DNA of 64,000 bases from positions 11,337 through 75,336 of the forward strand of contig CABSYW010000003.1 of assembly GCA_902482035.1 (NCBI GenBank), in the 5' to 3' direction. Each line of letters opens with the position of its first letter. The first letter of the stretch is position 1. This document shows, piece after piece, positions 24,906 through 33,702 of the stretch. This DNA is from an uncultured Collinsella sp. Its GTDB lineage: Bacteria > Actinomycetota > Coriobacteriia > Coriobacteriales > Coriobacteriaceae. Below the pieces are notes generated by a model that saw nothing but the letters and a program-made list of their open reading frames with translations, did no database searches and had not been told where the DNA came from. The position numbers were made by a program, and so were the translations under genes.

Positions 24906-25949
24906 TTGTTTTCTTTGATGGATATGTTCTTCGGTAGCTATGCGGGCGATCTTGCCATCGACCTCGGCACCGCAAATACGCTTGTCTCCGTGCGCGGCAA
25001 GGGCATCGTCATTCGCGAGCCCTCTGTTGTCGCCATCGACAAGAACGACGAGCGCATCCTGGCGGTCGGTATCGAGGCAAAGCGCATGCTCGGCCGTACG
25101 CCCGGCAACATCGTGGCCGTTCGTCCCCTGAAGGACGGCGTCATCGCCGACTTCGATGTTACCGAGGCCATGCTTCGCTACTTTATCGACAAGGCTTCCG
25201 AGAAGCGCTATCCGTGGACCCCGCGTCCGCGCGTTGTCGTTTGCGTTCCCTCCGGCGTCACGTCGGTCGAGAAGCGTGCCGTCTTTGAGGCTACGATCCA
25301 GGCCGGCGCTCGCCAGGCCTACCTGATCGAGGAGCCCATGGCTGCTGCTATCGGCGCCGACCTGCCTGTCGAGGAGCCCACCGGCTCCATGGTCATCGAC
25401 ATCGGTGGCGGTACCACCGAGGTTGCCGTTATCGCTATGGGCGGCATCGTCGTCTCGCAGTCCATCCGTATTGCCGGCGACGAGTTCGATCAGGCCATCC
25501 TCACGCACGTTCGCGATGCCTACAACCTTGCCATCGGCGAGCGTACGGCAGAGGACATCAAGATCAAGGTCGGTTCCGCCGTGCCGCTCAAGGACGAGCT
25601 CGACGTCGAGGTCAACGGCCGCGACGTGATCACCGGTCTGCCCAAGACCGTGCGCATCGAGAGCGAGGAGATTCGTCGCGCGCTCAACAAGCCGCTCGAC
25701 GAGATGGCCAAGGCCGTCAAGGACGCACTCGACGCTACGCCTCCCGATCTTGCCTCGGACCTTATGTACTACGGCATTTTGCTGACTGGTGGCGGCGCGC
25801 TGCTGCGCGGTCTCGACGTGCGCCTGCGCGATGAGACCGGTGTTTCGGTCAACGTCAGCCCCACGGCGCTCGATAACGTCGTTAACGGCTGTGCCCGCGT
25901 GCTCGAGGCCAATGCGTTTGATGGCGGCTTCGTCCAGACCAATGCTTAA
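24906..25949 (+). CDS. mreB: Rod-shape actin homologue MreB
   Basis: MreB polymerises under the membrane and guides lateral wall synthesis. The 347-residue protein has the phosphate-1 loop IDLGTANTLV, the VPSGVTSVEKRAV segment, LIEEPMAAAIGADLP, phosphate-2 IDIGGGTTEVAVI, and the adenosine motif LTGGGALLRGLD. The hydrophobic N-terminal stretch MFSLMDMFFG may insert in the membrane. TTG 24906 has CAGGAG five bases upstream; ATG 24918 is an alternative but lacks a site. It heads mreBCD-mrdA-rodA, and its presence implies a rod or coccobacillary cell with an elongasome. Confidence 0.97.
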   Translation: MFSLMDMFFGSYAGDLAIDLGTANTLVSVRGKGIVIREPSVVAIDKNDERILAVGIEAKRMLGRTPGNIVAVRPLKDGVIADFDVTEAMLRYFIDKASEKRYPWTPRPRVVVCVPSGVTSVEKRAVFEATIQAGARQAYLIEEPMAAAIGADLPVEEPTGSMVIDIGGGTTEVAVIAMGGIVVSQSIRIAGDEFDQAILTHVRDAYNLAIGERTAEDIKIKVGSAVPLKDELDVEVNGRDVITGLPKTVRIESEEIRRALNKPLDEMAKAVKDALDATPPDLASDLMYYGILLTGGGALLRGLDVRLRDETGVSVNVSPTALDNVVNGCARVLEANAFDGGFVQTNA

Positions 25950-25970
25950 TTTCCAAAAGGTGGATTCCAT

Positions 25971-26969
25971 TTGGCACGATCTTCGGGTTTCTCCACAAAT
26001 CTGAATACCAAGCGACAATCAACGGGTATGCGCCCGTTGATTGTTTTCAGCCTGATTTCGGTGTTGCTGCTCACGTTTTACATCCGCGAGGGCGAGGCAG
26101 GGCCGATTCATGCCGTGCGTTCGGGCGTAACGACGATTACCTCTCCGGTGCGCTTTGTGGGCTCGGCTGTGGCGGCTCCCTTCAATGCGATTGGCAACGT
26201 GTTCTCTAACCTAACGGCGTCGCAGGACACGCTCGACGAGCTCAAGAAGCAAAATGAGGAGCTGACCTCTAAGGTCGCCGAGCTTTCTGAGGCTCAAAAG
26301 ACTGCCGAGCGCCTGGAGGGCCTGGTCGGGCTGCAATCGACCTACAACCTCAAATCGACCGCAGCTCGTATCGTTGGTGCCTCCGGCGATGCCTGGACCT
26401 CGACCGTTACCATCGACAAGGGCTCTGCCGACGGCCTTACCATCAACATGCCCGTGACGAGTTCTGCCGGTGTTATCGGCCAGATTATCGAGGTATCGGC
26501 CAAGACCTCTACCGTGCGCCTGATTGGCGACGAGAACTCGGGCGTGTCCGCCATGGTGCAGGACACGCGCGCCCAGGGTATGCTGCAGGGTCAGGCTGAC
26601 GGCACGCTGCGTCTTGAGTACGTGAGCGTCGACTCCGATGTTAAGGTTGGCGATATCATCGTGACCTCTGGCATCGGTGGCGTGTTCCCCAAGGGCCTTC
26701 CGCTTGGCACCGTCTCGTCGGTTGAGAAATCGTCAAACGACGTGTACTACACCATTGTGGTGCGCGCTCAGACCACGGCCGAGAACAACGAGGAAGTGCT
26801 GGTCATCACCTCGCTGACCGACGAACAGTCGGCCTCGGATGAGGACGTGAGCACGGCCAACAGCACGCCGCAGGGAACGTCGCGCGATGCTGCGACCAAG
26901 ACGAAGGACGAGAGCTCGGATGACAGTTCCGACACGTCCGAGACGACCGATTCTGGCTCGAGCGAATAG
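25971..26969 (+). CDS. mreC: Rod-shape-determining protein MreC
   Basis: A 332-residue bitopic protein: a short basic cytoplasmic tail, one membrane segment at about 23-42 (PLIVFSLISVLLLTFYI), a coiled coil near 85-120 (LDELKKQNEELTSKVAEL), then a two-barrel external domain (VVGASGDAWTSTVTIDKGSADGL, SAGVIGQIIEVS, VTSGIGGVFPKGLPLGTV). It links MreB to penicillin-binding proteins outside the membrane. The last 55 residues are an Asp/Ser/Thr-rich disordered tail. TTG 25971 follows AAGGTGGA by six bases. Confidence 0.95.
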   Translation: MARSSGFSTNLNTKRQSTGMRPLIVFSLISVLLLTFYIREGEAGPIHAVRSGVTTITSPVRFVGSAVAAPFNAIGNVFSNLTASQDTLDELKKQNEELTSKVAELSEAQKTAERLEGLVGLQSTYNLKSTAARIVGASGDAWTSTVTIDKGSADGLTINMPVTSSAGVIGQIIEVSAKTSTVRLIGDENSGVSAMVQDTRAQGMLQGQADGTLRLEYVSVDSDVKVGDIIVTSGIGGVFPKGLPLGTVSSVEKSSNDVYYTIVVRAQTTAENNEEVLVITSLTDEQSASDEDVSTANSTPQGTSRDAATKTKDESSDDSSDTSETTDSGSSE

Positions 26970-26980
26970 GGGGCATGTCC

Positions 26981-27547
26981 ATGGATCTACACGAGCAGGG
27001 GATGAGCTCCCGCACGTTTGTAATCGCCGCCATTGTGTGTGTGCTGCTGCAGGCAGGCCTGGCACCGCAGATCTCCATTGCGGGAGGTCGCGTCAACTTC
27101 ATGATTATCCTGGTGTGCCTAAGCGTGTTCTCGGGCGACCCGACCCGTGCCGTCGTGTGCGGTTTTTGCAGCGGCTTGTTTTATGACCTGTCCGCTGCCG
27201 TGCCGGTGGGCGTTATGTCGCTCCTGCTGACCGTGGGTTCTTTTGCCCTGGTGCACAGCGCCGTCGGTCAGACGGGCGGTACCCCGAGTGCGCGCGGCGT
27301 CACCGTGGGCGCCTTTGCGCTCGTCATTAATGTGATCTACAGCATCATCTTGCTGTTTATGGGTTTGGAGACGAGCTTTGTCGTGGCGATCTTCGGCCAT
27401 GCGCTGCCGTCCTCGATCCTGACGGGTCTGGTTGCCATTCCGTTTTTGATGTCCGGCGTCGTGCCGCAGTCCGGCTATGGATTCTCCGCACGTGGCGGAC
27501 GCCAGACGGGTATGCGCTTTAAGCCCAAGACCCGCAAGCTCAAATAG
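26981..27547 (+). CDS. mreD: Rod-shape-determining protein MreD
   Basis: A roughly 188-residue membrane protein with about five hydrophobic segments (VIAAIVCVLLQAGLAPQIS, NFMIILVCLSVFSG, VMSLLLTVGSFALV, AFALVINVIYSIILLFMG, SILTGLVAIPFLM). MreD completes the MreBCD core of the elongasome; FCSGLFYDLSAAVPVGVMSL matches the conserved MreD region. ATG 26981 has AGGGGG seven bases upstream; ATG 26975 is two codons earlier but too close to that site. A basic tail (GRQTGMRFKPKTRKLK) ends the protein. Confidence 0.9.
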   Translation: MDLHEQGMSSRTFVIAAIVCVLLQAGLAPQISIAGGRVNFMIILVCLSVFSGDPTRAVVCGFCSGLFYDLSAAVPVGVMSLLLTVGSFALVHSAVGQTGGTPSARGVTVGAFALVINVIYSIILLFMGLETSFVVAIFGHALPSSILTGLVAIPFLMSGVVPQSGYGFSARGGRQTGMRFKPKTRKLK

Positions 27548-27560
27548 GGGAGGCCCGTAG

Positions 27561-29630
27561 ATGTCTTCCCAGATGACGGTTATTATCGCCGGTATCGTGC
27601 TGGTTGTGGCCATCGTGGTCGCGCTGGTCATCATGCGTCGAGGCGATTCCCGTTTTACCTACGATACACAGCATGGAACGGCCCCGCGCGCCACCGAGGG
27701 CGAGGGCAATACCGCGGCGACCGCCTTTAAGGGCCGCTTTTCCATCCTCACCACGGGTGTGGGCGCGATGTTTGCGGCACTTGCCGTCAAGCTGTGGGGC
27801 ATGCAGATGGTCTCGTCGGACTATTACGAGAAGCAGGCCAATAGTAATCAGACTCGCACCGTTACCACACCCGCTGTGCGCGGCCGCATCCTCGACCGCA
27901 ATGGCGTGGCGCTTGTCCAGAATCGTCCCTCACTTGCTGTCGTGGCCTACCGCGACCTTGCCGAGGATGAGGTTCTGGTTCGCCATCTTGCCAACGTGCT
28001 TGGAATGCCTTATGTGGCGGTCCTTCGCAATATTCAGGACAATACAGAGGGCGCTCAGAGCCTGCATACCATCGCGACGGACGTCCGTCGCTCCACGGTT
28101 GCCTATATCAAGGAACACGCCGGCGAGTTCCCGGGCGTCAAGATTGTCGAGCGTACCGAGCGCCAGTATCCATACGGCGAGACGGCATGCCATATCTTGG
28201 GCTATACCGGCACCATTACCTCCGAGCAGCTCGAGGCCCAGAATAAGAAAACCTCTGGCGATGATGATGCTTCTGCTGGCAAGATTACGTACCAGTCGGG
28301 CGATATCGTGGGCCAGGCGGGCGTTGAGAGCTACTACGAAAACCTGCTGCAGGGTATTCGTGGCGAGCAGACCGTCAAGGTCGATGCCTCGGGCAATGTG
28401 ACCGGTCAGGCCGGCGCCGTGCCCGCGAAGGCCGGCTCCGACATTAAGCTCACGCTCGACCTTAAGATCCAACAGGCCTGTGAGACGGCGCTGGCGAGCG
28501 CTATCGAGCTTGCCAAGACCACTGGCTACAGCAATGCCGGCAACGGCGCTGTGGTGTGTCTCGATCCCAACAATGGCGAGATCCTGGGCATGGCGAGCCA
28601 GCCCAAGTTCGATCCGTCCGTCTTTATCGGCGGCGTCTCAAATGACGTGTGGACCGAGCTCAATGATGACAAGGGTTCGCACCCGCTGCTCAACCGCGCC
28701 ATTAGCGGACAGTACATGTCGGCTTCGACCATCAAGCCGCTCTCGGCACTGGCCGGTCTTGAGTTTGGAACCTACACTTCAACGCAGACAACTAACTGCA
28801 CGGGCTATTGGACGGGCCTGGGCAAGGCTTGGGGCAAGCGCTGCTGGCTGACGTCTGGCCACGGCACCATGACGCTGCAGTCGGGTATCGCCAACTCGTG
28901 CGACCCCGTCTTCTACGACATGGGCAAGGCCTTCTTTTATGACGAGCAACATTCCGAGGGCCTGCAGGAGGTCTTTCGTCGCTGGGGCCTAGGCAAGACC
29001 TGCGGTATCGATCTGCCGAGTGAGGGCGCGGGCCGTATTCCCGATGCCGAGTGGAAAGAGTCGTACTTTACCGACGCCTCTGCCGAGGACCGCAAGTGGA
29101 ATGCCGGCGATATGACCAACATTGCCATCGGCCAAGGCGACATCCTGGTGACGCCCCTGCAGATGGCGTGCGCCTATATGGGTCTTGCCAACGGCGGCAA
29201 ACAGTACGTGCCTCACGTGTTTTTGTCTGCCGTGTCGCGCGATGGCGACGGCGATGCCTATAAGTACAACGGCAAGGGCAAGAAGAAGCGCCTGGAGGCC
29301 AAGATCAACAGCGATTCGGATTTGACTCTTGTTCGCAACGGCATGCACGACGTGATTTACACGGCATCGACGTCCCTGGCGGCTCACTTTGGCACCCTGA
29401 CGCCGCAGGTGTACGGCAAGTCGGGCACGGGCGAGAAAAGCGGCGAGGACGAATACGCGTGGTTCTGCGCCTATGCACCGGCCGATGATCCCAAGTATGT
29501 CATCGCTACTGTCCTGGAGCAGGGCGGCGGTGGTTCGGATACCGCGATGCATGTCGTGCGCGACGTGCTCGGCGTGATTTATGACGAGCCCGATACCTCT
29601 TCGGCCTCGGGCGATTCTTCGGTTCGATAG
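27561..29630 (+). CDS. mrdA: Penicillin-binding protein 2 (elongasome transpeptidase)
   Basis: A 689-residue class B penicillin-binding protein that cross-links peptidoglycan during elongation with RodA. After the pedestal (RGRILDRNGVALVQN near 105-120) the transpeptidase domain has SASTIKP with active-site Ser about 389 and Lys about 392, NSCDPVFYD as the SxN-equivalent (SCD, usual for PBP2), and KSGTGE near 620 as the KTG-box variant. It has two hydrophobic N-terminal segments, at about 6-25 and 62-78, separated by a polar stretch; most PBP2 proteins have only one, so the N-terminus may be extended. ATG 27561 follows GGGGAGG. It precedes rodA by nine bases. Confidence 0.94.
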   Translation: MSSQMTVIIAGIVLVVAIVVALVIMRRGDSRFTYDTQHGTAPRATEGEGNTAATAFKGRFSILTTGVGAMFAALAVKLWGMQMVSSDYYEKQANSNQTRTVTTPAVRGRILDRNGVALVQNRPSLAVVAYRDLAEDEVLVRHLANVLGMPYVAVLRNIQDNTEGAQSLHTIATDVRRSTVAYIKEHAGEFPGVKIVERTERQYPYGETACHILGYTGTITSEQLEAQNKKTSGDDDASAGKITYQSGDIVGQAGVESYYENLLQGIRGEQTVKVDASGNVTGQAGAVPAKAGSDIKLTLDLKIQQACETALASAIELAKTTGYSNAGNGAVVCLDPNNGEILGMASQPKFDPSVFIGGVSNDVWTELNDDKGSHPLLNRAISGQYMSASTIKPLSALAGLEFGTYTSTQTTNCTGYWTGLGKAWGKRCWLTSGHGTMTLQSGIANSCDPVFYDMGKAFFYDEQHSEGLQEVFRRWGLGKTCGIDLPSEGAGRIPDAEWKESYFTDASAEDRKWNAGDMTNIAIGQGDILVTPLQMACAYMGLANGGKQYVPHVFLSAVSRDGDGDAYKYNGKGKKKRLEAKINSDSDLTLVRNGMHDVIYTASTSLAAHFGTLTPQVYGKSGTGEKSGEDEYAWFCAYAPADDPKYVIATVLEQGGGGSDTAMHVVRDVLGVIYDEPDTSSASGDSSVR

Positions 29631-29639
29631 GAGGTTGCG

Positions 29640-30866
29640 ATGGATTTTTCTCCGGCGGATCTGTTCCGTTCAACCAAGACCGGCTCTCGCAGCAGCCTGG
29701 ACCGCGTCAACAAGCAACTTTCGGCCTCGCGCGGCACGTTTCGCCAAAAGGTGCATATCGGTGTGCTCGTGGCTACAGTGGCGCTCGTCGCCTACGGTGC
29801 CATCATTATTTGGTCGGCGTCACAGTTTAAGGCCGACGCCTCATTCTCGCGCCACCTGCTGGGCATTGGCATTGGCGCGGTGCTTGCGGTGCTCGTCTGG
29901 CGTACCGACCTGCGCGGTATTTCCAATTTCTCGACGGCGTTGCTCGTCATCGACCTGATCGTTATCTTCTCGCCCAAGATTCCGGGTCTGTCCTATACGG
30001 GCGGTCTGGGCATGACGGGCTGGATCAAGATTCCCGGTATCGGTTTGACATTCCAGCCGGTTGAGCTTGCCAAGCTCATCACCATCTTTTTTATTGCCAC
30101 GCTTGGCTCGCAGTATAACGGTCGCATCGATACCGTTCGCGACTACGTCAAGCTCTGCGGCATGCTGTCCATTCCGTTTTTGGCCGTTGTCGCCATGGGC
30201 GACCTGGGCTCGGGCCTGGTCGTGCTGGTTTCGGGCGCCATCGTCATTTGTATGAGCGGTGCACGCCGCGAATGGGTGCTGTCGACCCTGGCCCTGCTCG
30301 TGGGCCTGGTGGCCCTCGTCCTGGCGCTCGATTCGGTTTTTGATTCGTTGCTCGGCCACGATGTGCTCATCAAGCAGTATCAGATGAACCGCCTGACGGT
30401 CTTTATCGATCCCGATAATGCCGATTCGGACGATGCCTACAACCTGCAGCAGTCGCTTATCGCCGTTGGTTCGGGTGGCTTCTTTGGTAAGGGTTTGGGC
30501 CATGCGACGCAGTCGGCCGGCGGCTTTCTGCCTGAGTTCCACACCGACTTCGTCTTCGCCTTCCTGTCCGAGACCTTTGGCTTTTGCGGTTCCTTTTTGC
30601 TCCTGTGCCTCTACGTGCTGCTGATCTTTTCGACGATTCGCGTCGCCTTTAAGTGCGAGTCGCTGTTCTTGCGCCTATCGTGTGTGGGCATCGTTGGCAT
30701 GTGGGCGTTTCAGACCTTCGAAAACATCGGCATGTGCATCGGCATGATGCCGATTACCGGTATTCCGCTACCGTTTATTAGCTTCGGTTCGTCTTCGATG
30801 ATGATTCAGCTGCTGACGGTGGGTATCGTACAATCCATATGGCGGCATCGTTCGGGCGCCGCGTAA
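29640..30866 (+). CDS. rodA: Peptidoglycan glycosyltransferase RodA
   Basis: RodA polymerises lipid II into glycan strands and works with PBP2. The 408-residue SEDS protein has about ten membrane segments, GMTGWIKIPGIGLTFQPVELAKLITIFF containing the conserved WI..G..QPsE motif, the long external loop after LDSVFDSLLGHDVLIKQYQMNRL, YNLQQSLIAVGSGGFFGKGLGHATQS, LPEFHTDFVFAFLSETFGF, and the C-terminal GIPLPFISFGSSSMM. ATG 29640 follows AGGAGG by five bases. N-terminal 35 residues are a Ser/Arg-rich cytoplasmic tail. Confidence 0.95.
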   Translation: MDFSPADLFRSTKTGSRSSLDRVNKQLSASRGTFRQKVHIGVLVATVALVAYGAIIIWSASQFKADASFSRHLLGIGIGAVLAVLVWRTDLRGISNFSTALLVIDLIVIFSPKIPGLSYTGGLGMTGWIKIPGIGLTFQPVELAKLITIFFIATLGSQYNGRIDTVRDYVKLCGMLSIPFLAVVAMGDLGSGLVVLVSGAIVICMSGARREWVLSTLALLVGLVALVLALDSVFDSLLGHDVLIKQYQMNRLTVFIDPDNADSDDAYNLQQSLIAVGSGGFFGKGLGHATQSAGGFLPEFHTDFVFAFLSETFGFCGSFLLLCLYVLLIFSTIRVAFKCESLFLRLSCVGIVGMWAFQTFENIGMCIGMMPITGIPLPFISFGSSSMMIQLLTVGIVQSIWRHRSGAA

Positions 30867-30884
30867 CCGCTGGAGGGGTTTGCT

Positions 30885-31814
30885 ATGAAAATTCCCGTAG
30901 ATAAGCTGACCCGCGCTTTTAAGATGGGCGCGTCCGTTAAGAAGGATTCCGATACGCCGGTGCGCGTCTCGGTCTATCTGGATTCGTCCGCCTCGCGCTT
31001 TCTGGCCGAGACGGTGCGTGACGCCTTTGTGCCGCAGACGACCTCGGGCATTGTGCGCGTCGAGCGTCTGGGGGAGGAGCGAATTGCTCCAAAGACCGAT
31101 ACCGATGTGGTGCTGGTGCTCTCGTGTGGTTCCGACCGCTTGGAGAGTGCCGTGCAGGAGCTCGTGATCGCCGGCGCGCCCGTGTGCGTGCTTGCCGAGT
31201 CTGCTGTGGAGGTGCCGTTTATCGAGGAGTCCACGCCCATGCTCGGCGTGGTAGCGGCAATCGATAAGACGTATCTGCTCGAGACGCTTGCCCGCTGGAT
31301 TCTCGATCGTACCGACAAGGAAACGGCTTTTGCGGCGAACTTTGCCTTCATGCGCATCGCGGCGGCCAACCGTATCATCACCTCGTGCGCGCTCACCAAT
31401 ATGGCGACCGGTGCACTGGTGTTTTTGCCGGGCGCCGATTATCCCGTTATGGCGCTGGCGCAGGTGGGCATGCTATTTGAGCTCGCTGCCGTCTTTGGAC
31501 GCGGCATTAAACCCGAGCGTGGCTACGAGGTCGCGGGCGTGCTTGCCGGCGGTCTTGTGATCCGCGCGGTCACCCGCGCGCTCGTCAAGCAGACGCCGCA
31601 TATTGGGTTTGCCGTCAAGGCGCTCACTGCTGCCGCGGGCACCTATGGCATGGGCCGTGCGCTCGTTTCGCTCTACGAGCGCGATGTCGACTACAGCCGT
31701 GCCAATGAGGTGGTCACTGCCACGTTTTCCCGCGTTCGCGATCTTGTGACCACGGTCGCGGGCGCTACCCGTCCTATGGCGTCCTACCAGGACGCATCAG
31801 ATCTCGCTGCTTAG
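30885..31814 (+). CDS. DUF697-like membrane-associated protein of unknown function
   Basis: A 309-residue protein following rodA by 18 bases. Residues 1-150 look like a nucleotide-binding-type alpha/beta fold without a P-loop (VLVLSCGSDRLESAVQEL, APVCVLAESAVEVPF). The C-terminal half, AANRIITSCALTNMATGALVFLPGAD followed by MLFELAAVFGRGI and VAGVLAGGLVIRAVTRAL, resembles DUF697, a hydrophobic helical domain that follows GTPase domains in other proteins. Here no G motifs are seen, so the GTPase part is either degenerate or unrelated. Its place inside the elongasome operon suggests an envelope role (inference). Confidence 0.65.
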   Translation: MKIPVDKLTRAFKMGASVKKDSDTPVRVSVYLDSSASRFLAETVRDAFVPQTTSGIVRVERLGEERIAPKTDTDVVLVLSCGSDRLESAVQELVIAGAPVCVLAESAVEVPFIEESTPMLGVVAAIDKTYLLETLARWILDRTDKETAFAANFAFMRIAAANRIITSCALTNMATGALVFLPGADYPVMALAQVGMLFELAAVFGRGIKPERGYEVAGVLAGGLVIRAVTRALVKQTPHIGFAVKALTAAAGTYGMGRALVSLYERDVDYSRANEVVTATFSRVRDLVTTVAGATRPMASYQDASDLAA

Positions 31815-31824
31815 GGGTTTTCCG

Positions 31825-33702
31825 TTGCGCGTTCCGTACCAAGATTGTTTTCATTTAATTGAGCCGTTGCTCGCCAAGGTCGAGAAGCCGAGCCGCTATA
31901 TCGATCACGAGTGGGGCACGCTTTCCAAGGCCGATGCCGACTACCGTTGCTGCCTGATCTACCCGGATGTGTACGAGGTTGGTCTGCCCAACCAGGGCAT
32001 CGCCATCCTCTACAACATCCTTAACCAGGCCGAGGGCATCTCCTGCGAGCGCGGCTATGTGCCGTGGCCCGATATGGGCGACGCCATGCGCGAGGCGGGT
32101 ATTCCGCTGCTATCGCTCGAGGGTGCAGCGCCGGTCGCTTCGTTTGATATCGTCGGTCTGCATGTGCCGCACGAGATGGCGGTGACGAACTTCCTCGAGG
32201 CTTTGGACCTCGCTGGCATTCCGCTGTTAGCGGCCGACCGAGGTGAAGACGACCCAATCATCATCGCCGGCGGTCCCTCGGTGTACAACCCCGAGCCGTA
32301 CGCGGCCTTCTTCGATGCCATCCTCATCGGTGAGGGCGAGGAATCGCTGCTCGAGACCTGCCAGCTGCATCGCCGCCTGCGTGACGAAGGGGTCCCGCGC
32401 GCGCAGATTGTCGAGCAGCTTGCATCCATTGCCGGCAACTACGTGCCGTCGCTCTATGAGGTTCGTCATGACGAGCCCTGCTCGCCGCATGGCTACACCG
32501 TGCCACGTGAGGGCAAGGATGCGCCGACCGTGGTCTACAAGCGCGTCGTCGAGGATTTCGGCGCCACGAATCCGCTGTCGCAGTCGTGCGTGCCCTATGC
32601 GCAGCTGGTTCACGACCGCCTGTCTATCGAGATCCTGCGCGGCTGCGCCCGCGGCTGTCGTTTTTGCCAGGCCGGCATGACGTATCGCCCGGTGCGCGAG
32701 CGCTCGGCCGACCAGATCGTCTCGTCGGTGATTCAGGGCCTGGAAAAGACCGGCTATGACGAGGTGTCGCTGACCTCGCTCTCCACGACCGACCACTCCT
32801 GCATTCGCGACGTGCTCGGCAGGCTCAACCGTCGCCTGGAGGATACGGGTATTCGCGTGTCTATTCCGTCGCAGCGCCTGGATTCGTTTGGCGTGGATAT
32901 GGCCGAGTCGGTCGCCGGCGAAAAGAAGGGCGGACTAACGTTCGCGCCCGAGGCCGGCAGCCAGCGCATGCGCGACATCATTAACAAGAACGTGACCGAG
33001 GAGGACCTGGACCGTGCGGCCAAGGCGGCCTTCGAGGCCGGTTGGAACCGCATGAAGCTCTACTTTATGATGGGCCTTCCCGGCGAGCGCGATGAGGACA
33101 TCGTGGCCATCGCCAATCTGGCCGATCACGTGCTGGAGCTCGGTCGTTCCGTGGTGCCCAAGGCTCGTCGCGGCTCGATCTCGGTGTCGATCTCGGTTTC
33201 GGTCTTTATCCCCAAGGCTGCCACGCCGTTCCAGTGGTGCCCGCAGCTCGACTACGACGACGTCAAGCGTCGCCAGAAGCTGCTTATCACGAGCGTTCGC
33301 AACCGTGCCGTCCGCGTGCATTACCACGATGCCGAGACCTCGCTCATCGAGGCCGCGCTTTCCCGCGCCGGTCGTGACATGACGCCCGTCATCATCGATG
33401 CTTGGCGCTCGGGCTCTCGCTTTGACGCCTGGGTAGAGCATTTCTCGCTCGATAACTGGAAGGAAGCTGCTGCCAAAAACGGCATCGACCTCAATGAGCT
33501 CGTGCACCTGCCCTACGAGTTGGACTGGCGCCTGCCGTGGGAGCACGTGAGCCCCGGCTGCACGCGCGGCTTCCTCGAGCGCGAGTACCGTCGCTCGCTC
33601 GAGGGCGTCACGACTCCCGACTGTACCCGCACGTCGTGCACCGGCTGCGGGATCTGCCCCACGCTCCACGCCAAGAATGTATTGATGGGTGATCGCGCAT
33701 GA
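31825..33702 (+). CDS. B12-binding-domain radical SAM protein, TIGR03960-like
   Basis: A 625-residue radical SAM protein. The N-terminal part has a cobalamin-binding-like alpha/beta fold (YPDVYEVGLPNQGIAILYNILNQ, GGPSVYNPEPYAAFFD, IGEGEESL). The cluster-binding motif is CARGCRFC with Cys274, Cys278 and Cys281, then a barrel with EVSLTSLSTTDHS and LTFAPEAGSQRMRDIINK. The C-terminus has an extra Cys group (CTRTSCTGCGIC) that could bind a second cluster. The combination matches TIGR03960 in memory; the substrate is unknown. It overlaps the next gene by four bases (ATGA), and the two usually occur together upstream of rplU. TTG 31825 follows AGGGG. Confidence 0.88.
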   Translation: MRVPYQDCFHLIEPLLAKVEKPSRYIDHEWGTLSKADADYRCCLIYPDVYEVGLPNQGIAILYNILNQAEGISCERGYVPWPDMGDAMREAGIPLLSLEGAAPVASFDIVGLHVPHEMAVTNFLEALDLAGIPLLAADRGEDDPIIIAGGPSVYNPEPYAAFFDAILIGEGEESLLETCQLHRRLRDEGVPRAQIVEQLASIAGNYVPSLYEVRHDEPCSPHGYTVPREGKDAPTVVYKRVVEDFGATNPLSQSCVPYAQLVHDRLSIEILRGCARGCRFCQAGMTYRPVRERSADQIVSSVIQGLEKTGYDEVSLTSLSTTDHSCIRDVLGRLNRRLEDTGIRVSIPSQRLDSFGVDMAESVAGEKKGGLTFAPEAGSQRMRDIINKNVTEEDLDRAAKAAFEAGWNRMKLYFMMGLPGERDEDIVAIANLADHVLELGRSVVPKARRGSISVSISVSVFIPKAATPFQWCPQLDYDDVKRRQKLLITSVRNRAVRVHYHDAETSLIEAALSRAGRDMTPVIIDAWRSGSRFDAWVEHFSLDNWKEAAAKNGIDLNELVHLPYELDWRLPWEHVSPGCTRGFLEREYRRSLEGVTTPDCTRTSCTGCGICPTLHAKNVLMGDRA

